Below, piece after piece: positions 28,893 to 40,000 of a stretch of 64,000 nucleotides of DNA; position 1 is the first letter of the stretch; each line of letters begins with the position of its first letter. Both the position numbers and the translations under genes were made by a program. The DNA comes from Homalodisca vitripennis (lineage: Eukaryota > Arthropoda > Insecta > Hemiptera > Cicadellidae): contig NW_025776218.1 in assembly GCF_021130785.1 (NCBI RefSeq), positions 1 to 64,000 of the forward strand. The letters run 5' to 3'. The notes under the pieces are model-generated. The model saw only the letters and a list, made by a program, of their open reading frames with translations. It had not been told where the DNA came from and did not search any database.

Positions 28893-31567
28893 ACACGTTC
28901 GCTACCGAGCGGCGCATATATGCGCCGGCCGGGTTATTACGAGAGACCGACGTCAGAAATACGATCTTTACACACAGACCAAGTTAATATTGGTGTGCCC
29001 TTCATCACAGACCGATGGTAAGATTTTGTTTAAATAGGTTATTATACTTTGTAATAACCCTAATTATATATATATTTGATGTATATTTCTGTTTTTGCGG
29101 TTTTTTAGCATTATTTTATTACGGCGCATATATGAGCCGGTCGGTCTATAGCATCAAAATGGTATCATAGACCGAGTGTCCCAAATATGAGCCACTATTT
29201 ATTTGTTGAAATACTTTAGATTCAAGGATAATTTTTAACAAAAAAACACACCTATTCCATGAACAAGTTTATTTTACATATTTTATAATACATATAAATC
29301 AAACTTTTACATTACAAAGATTACAAATAAATTCAAACAAAAGTGTACTTGAGATAAATTGGATGTTTGGGCCTACTTCTCATGCCATAGATTGAAACAA
29401 GTTGGCATGCAAAGGCCAAATGGTTTGTCTTTAGAGTCCTTGCAAATAGAGCAGGCATAAAAGGTTTGCTTCCTTGTATTGTGTGCTTCTCGGCAGACAT
29501 GGCACCTCAGTCGCTTTTCCAGCTTGACAGGAGCATGAGTCGTCTGTGAAGAGCGGATGGGGCGAGGTTTCCGTGGAATGGGTTCTACATGAATGTATTG
29601 TTTTATAATAATGTCTCTGAAATTCAGATAGGTTGTCTTCGTTGTCAATTTGGAAAAAATAAATGTGCTGTTCCACAGTGATACATCTAGCAGGTGGAAA
29701 AATATTTTTTATGTACCACCGAAGAGACTTTCTAGGAGTGGAATAATAAGAGATCATTTGATCACTGCGATCAATCCCACTCATACCCTTGTTGTAGCGA
29801 ACAACCATGCTGGGCTTTTGGATCACTTCTCCCCTTTTTGTTCTTGTTTCCTCCATCTCGGGGCCATTTGAAGTTGAAATAGTCAAAACATTTCTTTTAT
29901 CTCGCCATTTCATGACGGTAACGTCACCTCTTTGACGGCTCACACACTCCCCCTTTTTCAGTTTTGTTTGCACCACAACTTGCGGATTCCCAACTCTATT
30001 TGACTGTAGAGTACCACACATGTTAGTCTGGTTGGTCATGAGGTACTCGGCCAGGTCCACGCTGTTGTAGAAATTGTCGAGAAAGATTATGTGGCCTTTG
30101 CCGAGGTAGTTCTGCATTAACTTTCTCACAACTTCAAAGGCGTGGCCCTTTTCTTTGTCAATAAGTGTCCCCTTTCCTAAGTAGATGATGATATTTAAAA
30201 TGAATCCATCAGATGTTGTCAGTTCGTACAGTTTTATACCGTACTTGTGTGATTTGTTTTTTATATACTGCCGAAACGACAGTCGGCCTCTGAAGAGGAC
30301 CATAGCCTCATCTAGAGAAAGTGACTTCCCAGGGCTGTAAACCCTAACAGAGTTTGCTAAGATATCATTGAGGACATTCTCAATTTTATGCATCCTATTG
30401 TCTGTGGAGTCTATGTTTGGATCATAAAAACACAAACATCTTAAAATACATTCAAAACGATTGCGGGACATGGTCCGGCCAAAGATAGGATGCTCATATA
30501 AGCCGTCCTTGGACCAATAGTGTTTTATAGATGGAAGGTTTACATTACCCATCAACATACACAAACCTAAAAATTTTTTCAATTCTTCAACAGAAACATT
30601 TTCCCAAAAGTTTAGATGAGCATGTTTGGAAAGAGGTGTCCCTCGCATGATTCCAGCTCTGGTGTTTGTCCATGTGACAATTTTTTCTAACAGGGCGGTG
30701 TCAAAAATATTGCCAAACACTTCAACTGGATCAGTTGTTTGTATATTCACTTTTTCTTCACCCACAAAATCATGAATTAGTGGGACTTTGTTCGTGTCAG
30801 TCCAACAACCATTAATACTGATATGATCATTGTGGACTTCATTGGCAACGAACTGTACATTAACATCATCGGTAAAATTATTTTGATTCTGCACATATTC
30901 ATGTGCCTCTACTTCAGTAACAACTTCATTGCGGTCTACTTCACTACTAGAATCATCACTACTGTTAGAGGTTGGAATGTACTCACTGTTACCATCTGAT
31001 GAAAATAAAGAACTTATTTCAGTGTCACTGTCACTATCAATTAACTCACGGTCAAATCTCACTGTTGGTACACACACGCCTTCGTTTTCTATTTGGCTCC
31101 ATGTTCATAAAAAATCAGATAGAAGCTTATACAGTACGTAAACTTACTCACAGAACGTAACCTCATTCACTGAACATAACCTCAAACTTAGTGAACCACG
31201 TGCTCTGCTGCAGTGGCGCGGCCGGACGAGCATTTCACAAACTAATACTGTTGAGACCAGTGAAATATATACCGTAAATACAGGTCATTGACTTTGACTT
31301 ATCCAGAGACCAACCGTCCCATATTTGCGCCAGACACCCCCAGAGACCGATACGAAAATATTAAACCGTTAAAATAGACCAGTGATTTGTCAGGATATTA
31401 TTAGTAACAATAGAACACTGTCCCAAATATGCGCCGTCGGTCTGTATCAGCGGGCCCGAGCGGCTCATATGTGGGACGCTGGTCCAGGAGTAAAAACCGT
31501 ACGGCGCATATATGGGACAGCTGGTCTATATATATGTTTTTTATTTAACATATCGGTAGCGAACGTG
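28893..31567 (-). mobile_element. piggyBac element B, nearly intact
   Basis: Flanked by TTAA at 28889-28892 and 31568-31571. Termini read (A)CACGTTCGCTACCGA inward from both sides. Inside each end is a set of repeated words: GCGCATATATGCGCC (28913), GGCGCATATATGAGCC (29124), GTCCCAAATATGCGCC (31420) and GGCGCATATATGGGAC (31503), with CGGTCTAT-type words beside them. These are probably transposase-binding subterminal repeats. The enclosed transposase has only one or two frame breaks, making this the youngest-looking DNA transposon in the window. Confidence 0.9.
29373..31077 (-). pseudogene. piggyBac B transposase (one to two frameshifts)
   Basis: About 570 codons on the minus strand. The acidic, Ser-rich N-terminus ('DSDSDTEISSLFSSDGN') precedes a DDE_Tnp_1_7 domain with all catalytic Asp residues: 'SLSLDEAMVLFRGRL' (about 30310), 'IIFLDNFYNSVDLAEYL' (about 30080) and 'YNKGMSGIDRSDQMISYY' (about 29770). 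A single frameshift near 29690-29700 moves reading into the frame carrying 'HLLDVSLWNSTFIFSK' and the C-terminal finger 'CHVCREAHNTRKQTFYACSI' plus 'CMPTCFNLWHEK', stop at 29373. The true start is unclear: an ATG at 31102 ('MEPNRKRRR') is one base out of frame with the body, suggesting a second indel. Otherwise full family length. Product would bind its subterminal repeats and cut at TTAA. Confidence 0.88.
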
Positions 31568-31571
31568 TTAA

Positions 31572-32096
31572 TCGATTTTTTAAAACTTTTTCCACGGGAA
31601 GTTTGATACTGACCGGATAGTAAAAAACTTCCTCGCAGAGCTTTTGTCTTTCGTTCGTGTCTTGATTATGGGTGTCAAATCATTTTCTCGGCTTGTCTTA
31701 TCGCTCCTTAGATGCTTGTTAGCAAACATCACTCTGCTTTCAGATTATCTACCGTTCCATTTCATTGCAGTCTGTTGGCTGAATGTGGAGTTTTTGGTTT
31801 GCTTTAAAATTACCTCTCATATATGATATAGTATTCCAAAATAAATAGAAAGATATATACGTTTTAAACTGAATGTCCCAAATACTATTGGTATAAAAAG
31901 TAGACGCCATGCTGATTGCAATACGAAGCCACGATATCGAGGTGTGCCAACGCCATTGCATTTGTGTACCTCTATGGATAATAAACAGGTCGACTATCCT
32001 AACAATCCTGCAAGATTGTAAACAAAAGGTATCTGGAAATATTTGAAAATAAAAGAGACATTATATGTACAGACAGGCTAAAGAGTTAAGCTTGAA
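31572..32096. other. No gene recognised
   Basis: AT-rich sequence right of piggyBac B. A hydrophobic plus-strand frame at 31644-31826 has no family features. The stretch 31905-31990 has LINE-like composition and may belong to the RNase H fragment that follows, but nothing decisive is seen. Confidence 0.4.
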
Positions 32097-32370
32097 CCAG
32101 TTGTGCGTTTGTGGCATCGACAGCTATGAAAGGACTCTGCCCTGCGACTTTAGTGTATTCGGCTGAAGTGATAACCATGGAGAAGACACAAAGCATTGTT
32201 TGCACTGGGACCCGGAGGTTGATACTGTGCTCCGACTCGTTAAGCAGTCTACAGGCTATTAGAGACACATATCCCAAAAAAAAACTCATTCACCGACCTT
32301 ACGAGAAGAAATGTACATGTGGTGCCCAAGAAACGTAGGGATCCTTGATAATGAGTTAGCCGACCGATGT
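32097..32370 (+). pseudogene. LINE RNase H domain fragment
   Basis: Frame 32111-32336 and its neighbour read 'SAEVITMEKTQSIVCTGTRR', then 'LILCSDSLSSLQAIRDTYP' and, after a frame break at an A-run (32273-32282), 'RNVGILDNELAD'. This is the C-terminal RNase H domain found in Jockey-like LINEs: Glu in helix A, 'SDS' Asp, and the final D of 'GNExAD'. Only about 250 bp survives. From 32371 to 33137 nothing recognisable was found beyond AT-rich DNA. Confidence 0.6.
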
Positions 32371-33137
32371 AAGTGTTCGGGATTTGTGTAGCCCTAGTTG
32401 TTCAAGCCAGTTTCTAATGGGTCGTATCTTGTCTTTTGGTGCCTCACGTGGTTGTGTCAACTTGAAAATTGGTCGGGTTTTGTCTGGTATGAACTTAAAA
32501 TATTGTAGGAAGAAACTCCACGTAATCGGATTCCAATTTGTAAGCATTGGGAATATGTAGTCCTTAAGCCTCACGTTGATGGTGTCGATTTTAAAATGTA
32601 TCGTATTTGTTTCGCCAGCATTATATTGTTGAATTAAAAGAGTATGAGGTGGTTAATGGTTAATGTAAATAGAAAGTCTCATCAAATATATTTGATAATA
32701 CTTCTTTGTTATTTATCACGAATCTTAATATTATTCAATATGATGTAAGTCAATGTATGTTTAATTTAACACTTCAAAAATCCAATTGAATTCGAAATGC
32801 ATCTATTTTACTTCAAATTCATATGCAAAATTTTTATATTCTATTAATTTTTATTCATGTACTCACATTTGCACGTTTGTTCACATATTTAAAAATTTTA
32901 GTCTTCCTTAGATACTTTCAGAAAGAAACACTTTGTTACAATTAATTCATTATTCAATTCACTCACATTTAGTCAACTCGTGGCTCTTAACTTCTAGTCT
33001 ACTCGTGGTTGAAAACTTCGCCAGTACTATAATAGTTAATATGGAAATATAACTTTTTCAAAGCAAATACGTTTCTCACATTACGCTATACAAAATTATG
33101 TACACTGTACTCATTCATTCTCTATTTTAATAAGAAC

Positions 33138-35591
33138 TGTAACAGGTCAAATTACGACATTTGAATATTCGCGGGGAATTGGCAGACTGTGACGTCAGTG
33201 AATCGGCAGATTGTGACGTCAGTGAATCACATGTTGTCGGAATTGAGATTTATTTAATTAACAACGAAGAAATATATTAAACTTTATACGGGAAAAGATT
33301 TGATTAATTAAAATGAAGTAAGCATAACCAAAATTTGTGTTTTACAAAAGTACTAATTAGAATTACGCAGAAAAGCCAATTGTGGGATAAATGACTTGTA
33401 TATTGATGACGTCATAAAGCACATGTTGCTAAAAATTTAAATAAAAAGCTTTGAAAAAATAATAAAAAGAAAATAGAAAGACTTAAATTGATTAATTATA
33501 GTAAACGTGATAAATTTTCGACAATTTAAAAAAAACAAAAAAAACAGTAGCAGTAGTGGGACTGCCGATAGAAGTGAAAACGGAACTATTAAGTTGAGAG
33601 TAATTAACAATACGTTATAGTAGCAGTACATCTGTAATTGTAAATGTGACGCGTTTTTAATTTTCCAATTTTAAAATCCACGAAAAAATATTATCAAATA
33701 ACTAGAAAATCTATTTTACCACGCTAGTAAGATAAATCTTATACAGTAATAATACTCATTTCATGATGAAGAGGTTAAATATTAAAAACATAATTAAAAT
33801 GAATAATGCTAAATTTTAAATACAAATATTCGTACAAATATTAAAAATGTTTAAAAATATATTCGTTGTTTTCATTATTCATTTATCTGTATAAAAATAT
33901 GTTGTAATTGCTCAATATTAATAGTTAGTTAAACATAGAATACAAGTGAGTAAACAACCGAGTGAACAACAGTGAGTTGAACAACCGTTGTAAATAATAC
34001 AGTTATTGCTACGGATAAAGTATATAATTGTAATAACAATTAAACCCACAATATTTTTAAAACTAATAAATTAGTTAAATTAACTTGGTTCTTTCGTAAA
34101 GGTATTTTTATTGCACAATAAACTAATTTATTGAGTTAATACGGTATCAGTGAGCCAATGCGCCAACTACAGTTCCGGCAGAAACGTTCACTCATCACTT
34201 CATACGCTACTACAGGCTAAACTAAACTTCCAATAAAAAAAATGATAAATTACAAAAAAAAATATTCATCTATTTTCACACAACTTTCTCGCTGACAAAT
34301 TTTGTCTGACCAAAAAATAAAAAAAATCCTCGCTTACTACTTTTTTCTTGTCATTGTAAACGCTATGTAAAATGTAAACAATAATCAAAATTATTTCAAA
34401 ATTTTTTTAATATTTAAAAATGTAAACCAATAGATTGCCAATATTAAGAGCTTTAATTTGACGCATCTTACAGAATTGTACGACATTGGCTTCACTTTTA
34501 AATTGCGAGAGGAAGCCGTAAAGGTCACTGATTTTCGCAGTCTGTTTTTCATACTCCGCCGGGACAGTTTTAACACAGCGAGACTGACTTTTTCATGCAG
34601 GTTAGCAGTCCGCGGCCAAGTCTACGGTTAAAAAACACAGCGAGACTGACTTTTTCATGTAGGTTAGTATCATTAGCATGTCGGTGACGGCGAACCGAGG
34701 ATTTTACCCTCTACCAAAACGCTCAACGCGCCTAAAGAAGTTTTCACTTCAAAAAGAATCAAATTATATTTATTCGTGAAGACGCTGATTTGAACGGGAG
34801 AGGGGATGAGTATTGTTTTGAGTCAGTATCCGTAGTTTTATACGGAGATTCGGTCTTCTCTCTTTCCAGACTTGAAGCAAGGAGGTTGTGTGGATTCTCC
34901 TGAGATAGTAATGGTGAAATTAATAGGAAACTGTAATATGGTGTATTGAAATTTTAATGAAGGATGGGATATTATGTTAGACTCTTAAATTATCAAAGCA
35001 AGGTGAGTGGAATTATATATGTATGGACAGTGTAATATGGAATAAATTAACGTCAAGGTCACTTGGTTTGACTTTTCTTTGAGTATCCCATTTATAAAAA
35101 AGTGTGATAGGAACTTTAATGGAGTGATATTAAGTTTTTTAACCACTACTCAACCTATTTAAAAACCTGAGATAGACATAGACTTGTTGTTGGTGACAAC
35201 ACCACAGACATTCAAATTTAATAGTAATTTGGTATTAAGTTGGAATAGTATGAGTTATCTAACACGAAGTAAATTACATCACCAATGAGAGGGAGCACAT
35301 TTTGAGTAGTGATTGGGAAAGGATTGGGACAGCAATTTGTTTATCTGGAAGGTGGCAGAGTTTCAAGCAGTACCAAGGGAACGCAGCTAGCTTTGGGCAG
35401 ATTTTGAGCAAGATGGCGACCATCACCATCCAGAGCAAAATGGTACAGCAACGTGGGACTGGTAACAAAAAGGCGCACAACTACATGGGGCGTCAACAAC
35501 ACTAAAAAACCGACACACAGCAAATTGACACAACTACGAGGGGCAGATCTCGCGACAAATTGACGCAGTCAACGTAGGGCGATCTTCAGCA
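33138..35591 (+). repeat. LTR 3, solo LTR of the same gypsy-like family
   Basis: Starts TGTAACAGG at 33138 and ends CAGCA at 35591, flanked by GAAC on both sides (33134-33137; 35592-35595), a typical 4-bp target duplication. It aligns to LTR 2 along its length with moderate divergence but contains about 1.2 kb (roughly 33527-34752) absent from LTRs 1 and 2. This insert-like part has a tandem pair of ~60 bp around 34570-34665 ('CACAGCGAGACTGACTTTTT') and no coding. No internal retroelement sequence adjoins it, so it is a solo LTR. It keeps the three TGACGTCA sites but has only two primer-site-like units. Confidence 0.85.
35413..35505 (+). CDS. Short conserved ORF in LTR 3
   Basis: Thirty codons from an ATG in the context CAAGATGG. 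The middle part 'MVQQRGTGNKK' matches the LTR 2 frame at 16743-16820, while the ends differ through indels. Treated as a possible leader peptide or gag start of the retroelement; low confidence as a real gene. From 35592 to 36085 I see nothing identifiable. Confidence 0.25.
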   Translation: MATITIQSKMVQQRGTGNKKAHNYMGRQQH

Positions 35592-36085
35592 GAACTAATA
35601 AATATAAAACAGATTTAATCATTTGCATGAGCTCCCTCAATAAGATGAGATGTTAGCAGTCCGTGTGTCAATCAAACAAGTAGAACGTTATAGGTCGTGA
35701 GCGGGAGATAACAGAAATAGGTGCCTTTCACTTTCAATCCCGAACGTACGCAAATACGTTTTTAATTCGATCTCTGTTTCTACTGTTTATAAAACATAAG
35801 TGTCTTTTGTAGTTGTTATAAATTGATTATTTGAGTTTACTGTAATATAAAGTTATATGTTTTCTCTAATAATCATTTTAACATTTGCACGTGGTTTGAC
35901 GTCATCGTTAGCGACGAGGCTATACTATGCGGATCAAATGAACTAGATCCGTCATCCAATTTGCCGCGAACATCTACTAGTTTGAAATTAGTATTACTTA
36001 TTGCCGATTTGTCACATTGAGTCGCAAGATATACTGTGACACTCCCCCAATTTACAAAAAAACTTACATAAATCAGATATGAAAC

Positions 36086-36350
36086 TTATTGTAAAAAGGT
36101 TACTGAGTGAAGGGAAGGAAAGATCGTGGGCAGGCAGTATTGCGACCTACAGTAGTTCCTTTGTCTAGTCATCCTGTTCCTTGTTTTCTCTTTAAAAGTT
36201 GTCTCGTCATTTATTTCTCTTTTTTCTTGTGGACCATAGTAACGCGTTTTCTTTGTACTAAAATAACTCAAACAGTAATTTACAACGGAATAAATTGTAT
36301 TTAGTACCAATTAGAGATTCATCTTCTGAAATTTGCTTGTACAAATGAAC
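36086..36350 (-). pseudogene. piggyBac fragment (left of gene d)
   Basis: Minus-strand reading gives 'KQISEDESLIGTK' (about 36340-36305), the piggyBac first-Asp block (SVDESLIGTK, here with E for V). It continues to 'NYCLSYFSTKKTRYYGPQ' (about 36260). Compared with the related fragment at 46075-46522 it lacks the 'NHHLWGMKV' stretch. About 265 bp remains. It is on the same strand as, and about 475 bp beyond, the end of DUF7869-like gene d. Confidence 0.6.
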
Positions 36351-36824
36351 ATTTTGTTTTATAAATATTATTTTTAGATTTTCTTTTGTATAGGTGTTAG
36401 CAACTTTGTAAAAACCAAAACAGCCCTATTATAGAAGTTATAAACAGAAGTAATAACAAGTTTATATGTACAAAAATATTTATAATGTACAAGTTATACT
36501 GTATTTTTTTAATATTTGCCTGCTGAGGCCCTCAGGATGTATTCATTTCTTACATTTCACACTATCATAACGATGGTTAAGAACACAATCATTGTATGTC
36601 CATTTTTTAAAACTTTCGGAAAAATTAAAAAGAACATTTCAAAGTTGGGGGAAGCCTGTCTATCATGCTTTAATTATACCATAAAACAGTTAGTCCTCAT
36701 CATTGTTATCTGTAAGAATATCTGGGACTCCATATTTAGAGATGTCAGAACTTTCTGAATTGGATTTTTCGTTCTTTTACCAAGACGCCTAGACCTTTTT
36801 GAGTTCAAGGGAACAAAATAAATT

Positions 36825-38287
36825 CTAATCATTCTCATCTTCGACAACATACGGGACTACATCCTTGGATTTGTCTGAAGCTGGGATGTCATTGATTAGA
36901 GTGGAATAACAATTTGGAATCACCCCTGTATTTAGAAGAGAAATGAGATCATTTTTCTTGGCCTTAGATGTGGGGATCATTGACTTGTACTTGGGAGATA
37001 ATTCAACTGTGCCCCAGGATAGTAAATGGTTGTCATTATCGTGATTACTAATAAAGCTCACATTCAGCTCTTGAAACTCAAGCTCATTTTGAAGCTCGTA
37101 CTTGTACTGTATTGTGCAAGGCTCAGACTTTTGGAATCTTAACCGTTTAATCTTTAGCCAGTTTACTTGGGATTTATTCAGGTTTGTAGTTCTGTTCTTC
37201 ATGACTTCATGTCCAAGCTTGCTCAAGTCTAGGATTTCAGAGAACTGAAGTTTTTACTGTATAGGGACTTGGCTTCTTTCTTGCCATTTCAATTAGGATA
37301 CTTCATTCTCTGGTAGTATATATTTTTTTGTGTTTTCTTGCACGCTCAATTGTTGCATGCATGGAATCGGCTTCCAGATAACTGTGCCCAGGTTCCATGA
37401 ACTTCATATCTATGGTATCGATGTGGGTTTTATTCACTGCATACAACATTGCAGCTGCAATATATTGATTCCTGTTCTGTCCCTCACAAGTATCCGAATA
37501 TGTAATAAGATGAGTAACAGTCTCAGGTAAGCCATTAATGTATGATAATAGGCCAGTGCCTATTTCACAAGATCCCTTCATTCCATTACATTCGTCCCAT
37601 AAATAACACAAACCATCCCCATCTGAATCATAAATTGTAAAGTTTTAAACAGACAATTTCCGCTTATAATAAATTTGGCAATCACCTGCATAAGGCACAG
37701 ACATAACTGCTTGTAAATCAAAAGTTGCAGTAATTTGATTATCAACTTTATCTACCGTGTATTTTTTCTTCATATCCATTGCTTCCTCTTTTCTCCTACA
37801 GTGAACTTGGTAAGCTTCTTCAAATGGGCTCTTACTCGTATCTTCAACACGGTTATAATGGTTGCATTTGGTGCACTGGTCTTTTTTGGGGACGTAAGTT
37901 GCGAGAGGGGGTCGTAAGATCTAAATATTGTACGATAACTATACTCTGAAACAGGTTCTAAGTTTTTCTCAGTACAATCCTTGACATACAGTCTATAAAG
38001 TTCTGCTAAGTTTAGTTTCTGGAGACAGATACAGTTTTTTTAGTGTGTTTTCCTGGAGTAATGTGATTCCATCCTTGGGAAACTGTCTATGTGTTTCTTT
38101 TACAAGATTTACTACTTCTGGTTTTGTTTTGTTTGGTGCACACCTTCCTTTCCTACCATCAGAAACCGACATATACTCCACTTGATGATTTTTTTAATGC
38201 CAAATCAATTATTTGAAAACTTATTTGGAAAACAGAGCAGAAGAATTTCAAGCAAACCCTATGTTTATTTTTTTTCTCATCTGGTAA
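36825..38287 (-). pseudogene. DUF7869-like putative transposase, copy d, catalytic half
   Basis: Continues gene d on the far side of the P element: 'NKHRVCLKFFCSVFQIS' (about 38240), 'GRKGRCAPNKTKPEVVN' (38145), 'YVPKKDQCTKCNHYNRVED' (37880), 'TATFDLQAVMSVPYAGD' (37720, first Asp), 'TYSDTCEGQNRNQYIAAAM' (37500, second Asp) and 'FMEPGHSYLEADSMHATIER' (37400, His, Asp and Glu). A C-terminal ~130-residue block ends at a stop at 36825. There are several frame breaks. The core motifs are complete, making this and copy c the most informative for active-site alignment. AT-rich DNA with no gene fills 36351-36824. Confidence 0.78.
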
Positions 38288-40000
38288 ATAATACCACAGA
38301 CAATGGAATACGTTTTCTATACAGACAGTTAGCGACCGTGCGCAAAAATTTAGTTAGTGGATGACAGCATCAGAGAGCACTAGTGTCGCGCTAGGCCTCA
38401 CTCCCGTTGCCAATAGCAACAGCAGTAAACACATGCGCTGGCACTGGCGCGGCGCGGCAGATACACTTCCTCGTCACCTCACCGCTGCTCTTGCTCAGTG
38501 CTCGCTCAGTAGTCTTGCTGCCTCGTACAGTACACACTCCTGTCTTTGCCTGAGTGTTTTCAATACCTCAAAATATAAATCTGCGGTCAGGAAAATCTCG
38601 TTCAATTCCCATCTTTCCTCTAATGCAAATTAAGTTAAACAACATAAAGGTATTAAAAGTAATTCTTTAAAAATGTTTGTTCCCGTTACTAAACACAGAA
38701 ATAAATATTTCTTTTATTTTGTAACTAATAAAATTATATATATTGAATCGTTGAATTGAACTATGCATTGAATCATGTTTTGTCTATAGACTATACAGTA
38801 CCTACGTCTTAATCCCAATACTGTACGCAATGTAACTTGTATTTTTGAAATTGAGAAATCTTATACAACGTTAAGCTTGTTAATTAGGTTATATTCCAAT
38901 AATATAGGATATTAACAACAACAACAATAACAAAAACACCAATCAAATAAGCTTCATTGTATAAAAAGCCTTATACGTGCATCTTATGAAATCCTAACCA
39001 TGATACTACATGAATCAATCAGCCTAATTTTTTGCTCAGTTAGTAAAATCATAGAAATATTAAATGTAACTAGAATGCTAAAATCGAATGTCTGTATTTT
39101 AAAAATCAGGTTAATCAGATGACGTTAAGTTCTAATCATGACAATAAATTCAACTAGAGCAAAAAGAAAACAAATATTGTGGAAATAAAATGAAAAGTTT
39201 TATTTAGAACAAATCTTCTAAAATAATTTTCAGCTGAACAATAATAAGTAACAGTACATTAAAATATATTGATGAAAATATTATTCTAAGAATTAAACAA
39301 AAGATAAGTATCAGCACTGAAATACGAAAACAATTAAAAAAGCAGAATTTATCATTTATGTGGCACACAATGTTAAAAATACTAGATTAAATTAAATATT
39401 CTTCAGTAAAGCCCCTGCAGGACTTACATTCACATGAGATCTGATGAATCACTCAAATATTAAGTGAAAATGATCAGCAAAAATCCCTTATTTATCTTAA
39501 GTACAAATGTTTACTCTGAGAAAATACAAACTTTATATTTCTAAATACACGCAGACCAAGTTCGTAATTAATATTTATAAAATACATAAACCATAAATTG
39601 TAGTGTAGAGCAATCTGACATACAATACACAATGGAATAAACCCTGAGTTACAAAAGCTGATACAAGTTTATTACTACACTGTATTTACATCGATACAAA
39701 TTTCATTCTATAAATAAACAATTTTTTTGAAACAAAAATAATATTTACAACATGTAAAAAACAGAACGTATCTTAATTGCAATTAAGCTGTCCGAGCAAG
39801 AGCAGGTTTAGTCGGATATCACAGTGCACAATATTCTTGTTAAATTAATAACATATATTAATTAATTATTACGTAACACTAAATTGCACTTTTTAAGCAA
39901 GGAAGGGACAAGAAAAGGCATAGGTGTTCATAGTGTGTCTTAAAACACTGAAACCTTTTTATCTACCAGTATTTAATCACATTTCACCCATACATAATTT

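Noticed and set aside
29431..31102. Domesticated piggyBac host gene
   Set aside because: It has TTAA flanks, TIRs, subterminal repeats and a frameshift, so it is an ordinary transposon copy.
31644..31826. Hydrophobic 60-residue frame as a membrane protein
   Set aside because: No start context, homology or neighbours; typical of AT-rich non-coding DNA.
33437..33631. Phe/Leu-rich minus-strand frame in LTR 3
   Set aside because: Low-complexity translation of an A-rich tract; absent in LTRs 1 and 2.
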